A DNA stretch of 64,000 nt from Spisula solida (lineage: Eukaryota; Mollusca; Bivalvia; Venerida; Mactridae), in NCBI GenBank assembly GCA_947247005.1, contig OX365945.1, forward strand, positions 38,618,551 through 38,682,550, written 5' to 3'. Of this stretch, positions 61,080-64,000 are shown piece after piece (the stretch's first letter is position 1; each line of letters opens with the position of its first letter). Both the position numbers and the translations under genes were made by a program. The notes beneath the pieces were generated by a model, which saw only the letters and a list, made by a program, of their open reading frames with translations, was not told the origin of the DNA and did not search any database.

Positions 61080-63430
61080 ATTATCGTTAAATGTATATTC
61101 CTGTCTATTTTGGGCACCCACATGGTAGTGAATGGTTTATTATGTCGTGTTAGGTACCCTGTAGGGGCTGGAATGGCTGTACTTGGAGCTGATGAGCTCC
61201 TCGTCTTATTGACTAGGTGACTTTAATTAACGGTAGTGAGTACACCTATAGGTCAAGGGGTGGATGTACTGGGTGGTGGTACGTACCCCTTAGAGCTTGA
61301 TATGGATGTATTACGTGATAGTTACTATTCCATAGGCTTGGATGGCTGACGAGGTGGTGATGAATACATATAGAGGCATATATGGATGTACTATTAGCTG
61401 GCATTGCATGGATTTAACGCGCACATCCCCCAGTGTTTGGTTAGCTGAATTAACGGTGCCGAGTACACCCATAAGTCATGGGTTGACAGTCTTGGATGTT
61501 GGTGAGTTACCTATAGGGCCTGATATGGCTGTACTTGATGTTGGTGAGTACTTCAAATACGCGGGATGGCTGTCCTGTGTAGTGGGGAGTACCCTTTAGA
61601 TCCTGGTATGGCTGTACATTTTAGTAGTAACAACCTCATAGAGACAGTGATGTCAGATCATGGTGTGAATACCATACATGGGCTCGTTAGAACACCTTTG
61701 GGACTGGTATGTCTGTATTTTGTGGAAGTAAGTACTCCATGGAGCCTTGGATGTCTGCACATGATATTGGTGGATACCATATAGGGGCTGTGCTGGCTGT
61801 ACTTGTTGACTTTGAGTTTTCCTTAGGGCTCAGTTTTGTCTGTATTTGGTGGTGATAACTACTTCATAGCATAAGGTATGGCTGTCGTTTGTGGTGGGAA
61901 GTACCTTGTGTGATCATGTAGGGCTTTGTATTGCATAGAGTTTGTGATGTATGTACAAGCTGGTAAGTACCATGTAGGGGATGTGATGGTTGTGCTTAAT
62001 GATGGAGAGTACCCCTTAGGGTCTGATATGGATGTACCGTTACTAAGTGGCAGTGGTGACTTTCTAGAGTAAGGGATATGAAATCGAGGACCATTCAGGG
62101 GATATGGTGTCTGTACTTGGTGGTGGGGAGTATCCTTCACGGTCTTGAAGACTGTCCTAAGTGTTAGTGGCTATCCCATAGAAGATAGGATGTATGTGCA
62201 TGATGGTGTTGAGTACCGTGTAGGGGCTGGAATGGCTGTACTTGGGGCTGATGATCTCGACTAGGGCTGATCATTTTTTCTTGTTCGGCAGTGTGTTGGG
62301 CACTTCTTCTTTTTAGGATTTCTGACAGCTGAAACTTGGCATTATAGTCATTTTACTGTGGAAACTGGGTCATTCAGCTAGGGCATTCGGTTTTTTTTGG
62401 TAGCTGAAATTAATTCACTATACTTTTCAACAGCTTGGACTTGGCGGATCTTTACTTGTTTAGTTGGGCATTGTGCCTTGTATGTGTCTCATATTTTCTG
62501 TGCTCGGTTGGTTGAGCCGTGCTCGGCTGGTAAAGCCGAGTGCTGCCTTCCCTGTCTGACTTAATATAATCTTGTTTTAGTGACTGGGATAAATTCAATT
62601 AGCGATATTAGTGGTAGTAACTATACTATAGGCTTGGATGGCTGTACTAGGTGATACATACTTCATAGGGCATGTGATGACTGTCCTGTGTGGTGGAGAA
62701 TATCCATTATGGCCTGGTAAGGCTGTATTTGATTGTGGTGAGTACCCCTCAGGACATTGTATGGTCAACTAAGTGATAGTTGGTATCCTATAGAAGATAG
62801 GTTGATTGGGCATGAATGTATTGAGTACCGTGTAGGGGATGGAATGGCTGTACTTAGAGCTGATGAGCTCGTCTTAGTCACTGGGTTGACTTTAATTTAC
62901 GGTAGTAAGTACAACCATCGATATTTCAACGGATGGCTGTACTTGGTGGTTGTTAGTACCCTTTAGAGTTGATATGGACTAAGTGGTAATGAAGATCCCA
63001 TAGTATTGGATGGCTACACTAGGTGGTGCATACTTCATAGGGCATGGATGTCCTGTTTGGTGGATAATGTCCATTATGACCTGGTATGGCTGTACTTTAT
63101 CGTGATGAATACATGGGATGGTTGTATGTTGTGAGAGTGAGTACTCCATAGAGCCTGAGATATTAGTCTTGGTTTAGGTAGTATTTCCAGGCTGTACTAT
63201 GTCTTGGAGATGAAAAATACTACATACGAGTATGGTATGAGTTGAGTTGTATTGGAGCTAACCCCTGACAAAGGTAATTGGTCTGATATGGAAGTGCTTA
63301 GTTGTGATGATTACTTCATCTGGTCTATGGTGGCTATATTTCGTGATAATGAGTTTCCCATACATCCTAGTGGTTGTGGGTATAGGGCCTTTGATGACTG
63401 TACTATCTGGTGATGAATACCCATACGGCC
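61080..63430 (-). repeat. ~44-bp minisatellite array 3 (inverted orientation)
   Basis: Units of the type GGCTGTACTTGGTGGTGATG plus AGTACCCCATAGGGCCTGG recur every 40-50 bases. Their complement matches arrays 1 and 2 (GTACAGCCAT.CCAGGCCCTA, GGGTACTCA). Interrupted by family E copy at 62265-62585. Confidence 0.85.
62265..62585 (+). mobile_element. Dispersed repeat family E, copy inside array 3
   Basis: Matches copy 2 in order: 'ggcagtgtgttgggcacttc', 'acagcttggacttggcggat', TTTAGTTGGGCATTGTGCC, GCCTTCCCTGTCTGACTTAA. Array units resume on both sides. Confidence 0.75.
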
Positions 63431-63639
63431 AGTGATGCCGTTTCAAACAGTGATACAGGCCTATTTTTCAATTACTAAATACAAAAAACACTGCATGACG
63501 CTTCTGGGCAGTGTCAAATTCGCTCTTTATAACAATCTGTTAATGTACAAATATAAAGACTTTTAATGAATGTATATACAATTAGAATATCCACTGTCAC
63601 ATTTGTAACAAAAAACAATGTTCAACATACATTTTGTAC
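63431..63639. other. Spacer after array 3
   Basis: AT-rich; no feature recognised. Confidence 0.35.
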
Positions 63640-64000
63640 ATAAAAGTCATATTGAGACGAAATATCAAATTTGACCTTGAAATATCAACGACATTGACCT
63701 TGAAGTGGTCAGTATGTTTTCGAGAGATAAGGATACAGCATGAATTTAAATGAAGCTAACAATCATGCACATACTTGATTTTACCATAATAAATAAAACT
63801 GTGTCATATTTGAATATAAGAATTATGAATACCGAATCAAAGAATATAATCTCGGACATCATGGACATGAATAAAATAGTTATTTTTGAAAGGATATAAT
63901 ACGCTGAAGTAACAACAGTTCTTTGAATAAGAGATAAATGTTCTTACCAAAACTTTTATCACTTTTCTATCCCAATTAATTGATACAATATACAAACAAA
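63640..64000 (-). repeat. Right arm of the third inverted structure, running off the window
   Basis: On the minus strand from 64000: TTTGTTTGTATATTGTATCA, 'gggatagaaaagtgat', 'ttacttcagcgtattatat', 'catgatgtccgaga'. This matches 60110-60290 closely, and continues to an AGGTCA-rich part matching 60000-60070 and 60540-60590. The arm continues beyond the window. Confidence 0.8.

Overview
This window looks like gene-poor, repeat-dominated nuclear DNA from an invertebrate animal, most likely a bivalve mollusc. That assignment is an inference from the AT-rich background, the many GACGGACG/CCGTCCGT tracts attached to dispersed repeat families, tRNA-derived elements, short inverted-repeat elements and decayed non-LTR retrotransposons. 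No host protein-coding gene could be supported. The only coding sequences I recognise belong to transposable elements, and all are broken, apart from a 58-codon frame kept open in both copies of one repeat.

Layout. 420-4440: ~104-bp tandem array split by a 1.13-kb TIR element (1709-2841) carrying two converging tRNA-like sequences. 5140-5980: tRNA-derived SINE remnant and a 597-bp MITE with ATTT target duplication. 6660-19730: one L1/Tx1-type LINE on the minus strand, spread over 13 kb by insertions: element A copy 1 in the endonuclease, element B copy 1 and element C between ORF1 and ORF2, and element A copy 2 in ORF1. Element C contains a gutted Tc1-like transposase and another TIR element.

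20280-28730: an 8.45-kb inverted repeat whose loop holds a ~44-bp minisatellite (about 24.0-26.55 kb). Its left arm was later hit by a palindromic MITE (TAATT duplication) and element B copy 2; the right arm keeps the empty sites. 28882-30985: a 36-bp tandem array with higher-order structure. 31-37 kb: mostly unassigned DNA with dispersed repeats and a cluster of TCACGTAAAA motifs. 37304-41003: a 3.7-kb TIR element with ACAT duplications, enclosing a second array of the ~44-bp minisatellite. 42668-43660: a TIR element with TA duplication. 47-52 kb: repeats with internal tandem units. 52385-55162: a second, 5'-truncated LINE (CR1/L2-like) with frameshifts, one at the catalytic ADD box. 56545-57067: inverted copy of the element at 14865-15476. 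59513-64000: a palindromic MITE, a tandem ~0.5-kb monomer pair, a third minisatellite array in the opposite orientation, and an inverted copy of the monomer running off the window end.

The genes do not form a pathway; the window is a layered record of nested insertions. The most unusual theme is that one minisatellite motif occurs three times, each time in the core of a different inverted-repeat-bounded structure. Family names are from recognition of motifs; no database search or alignment program was run.
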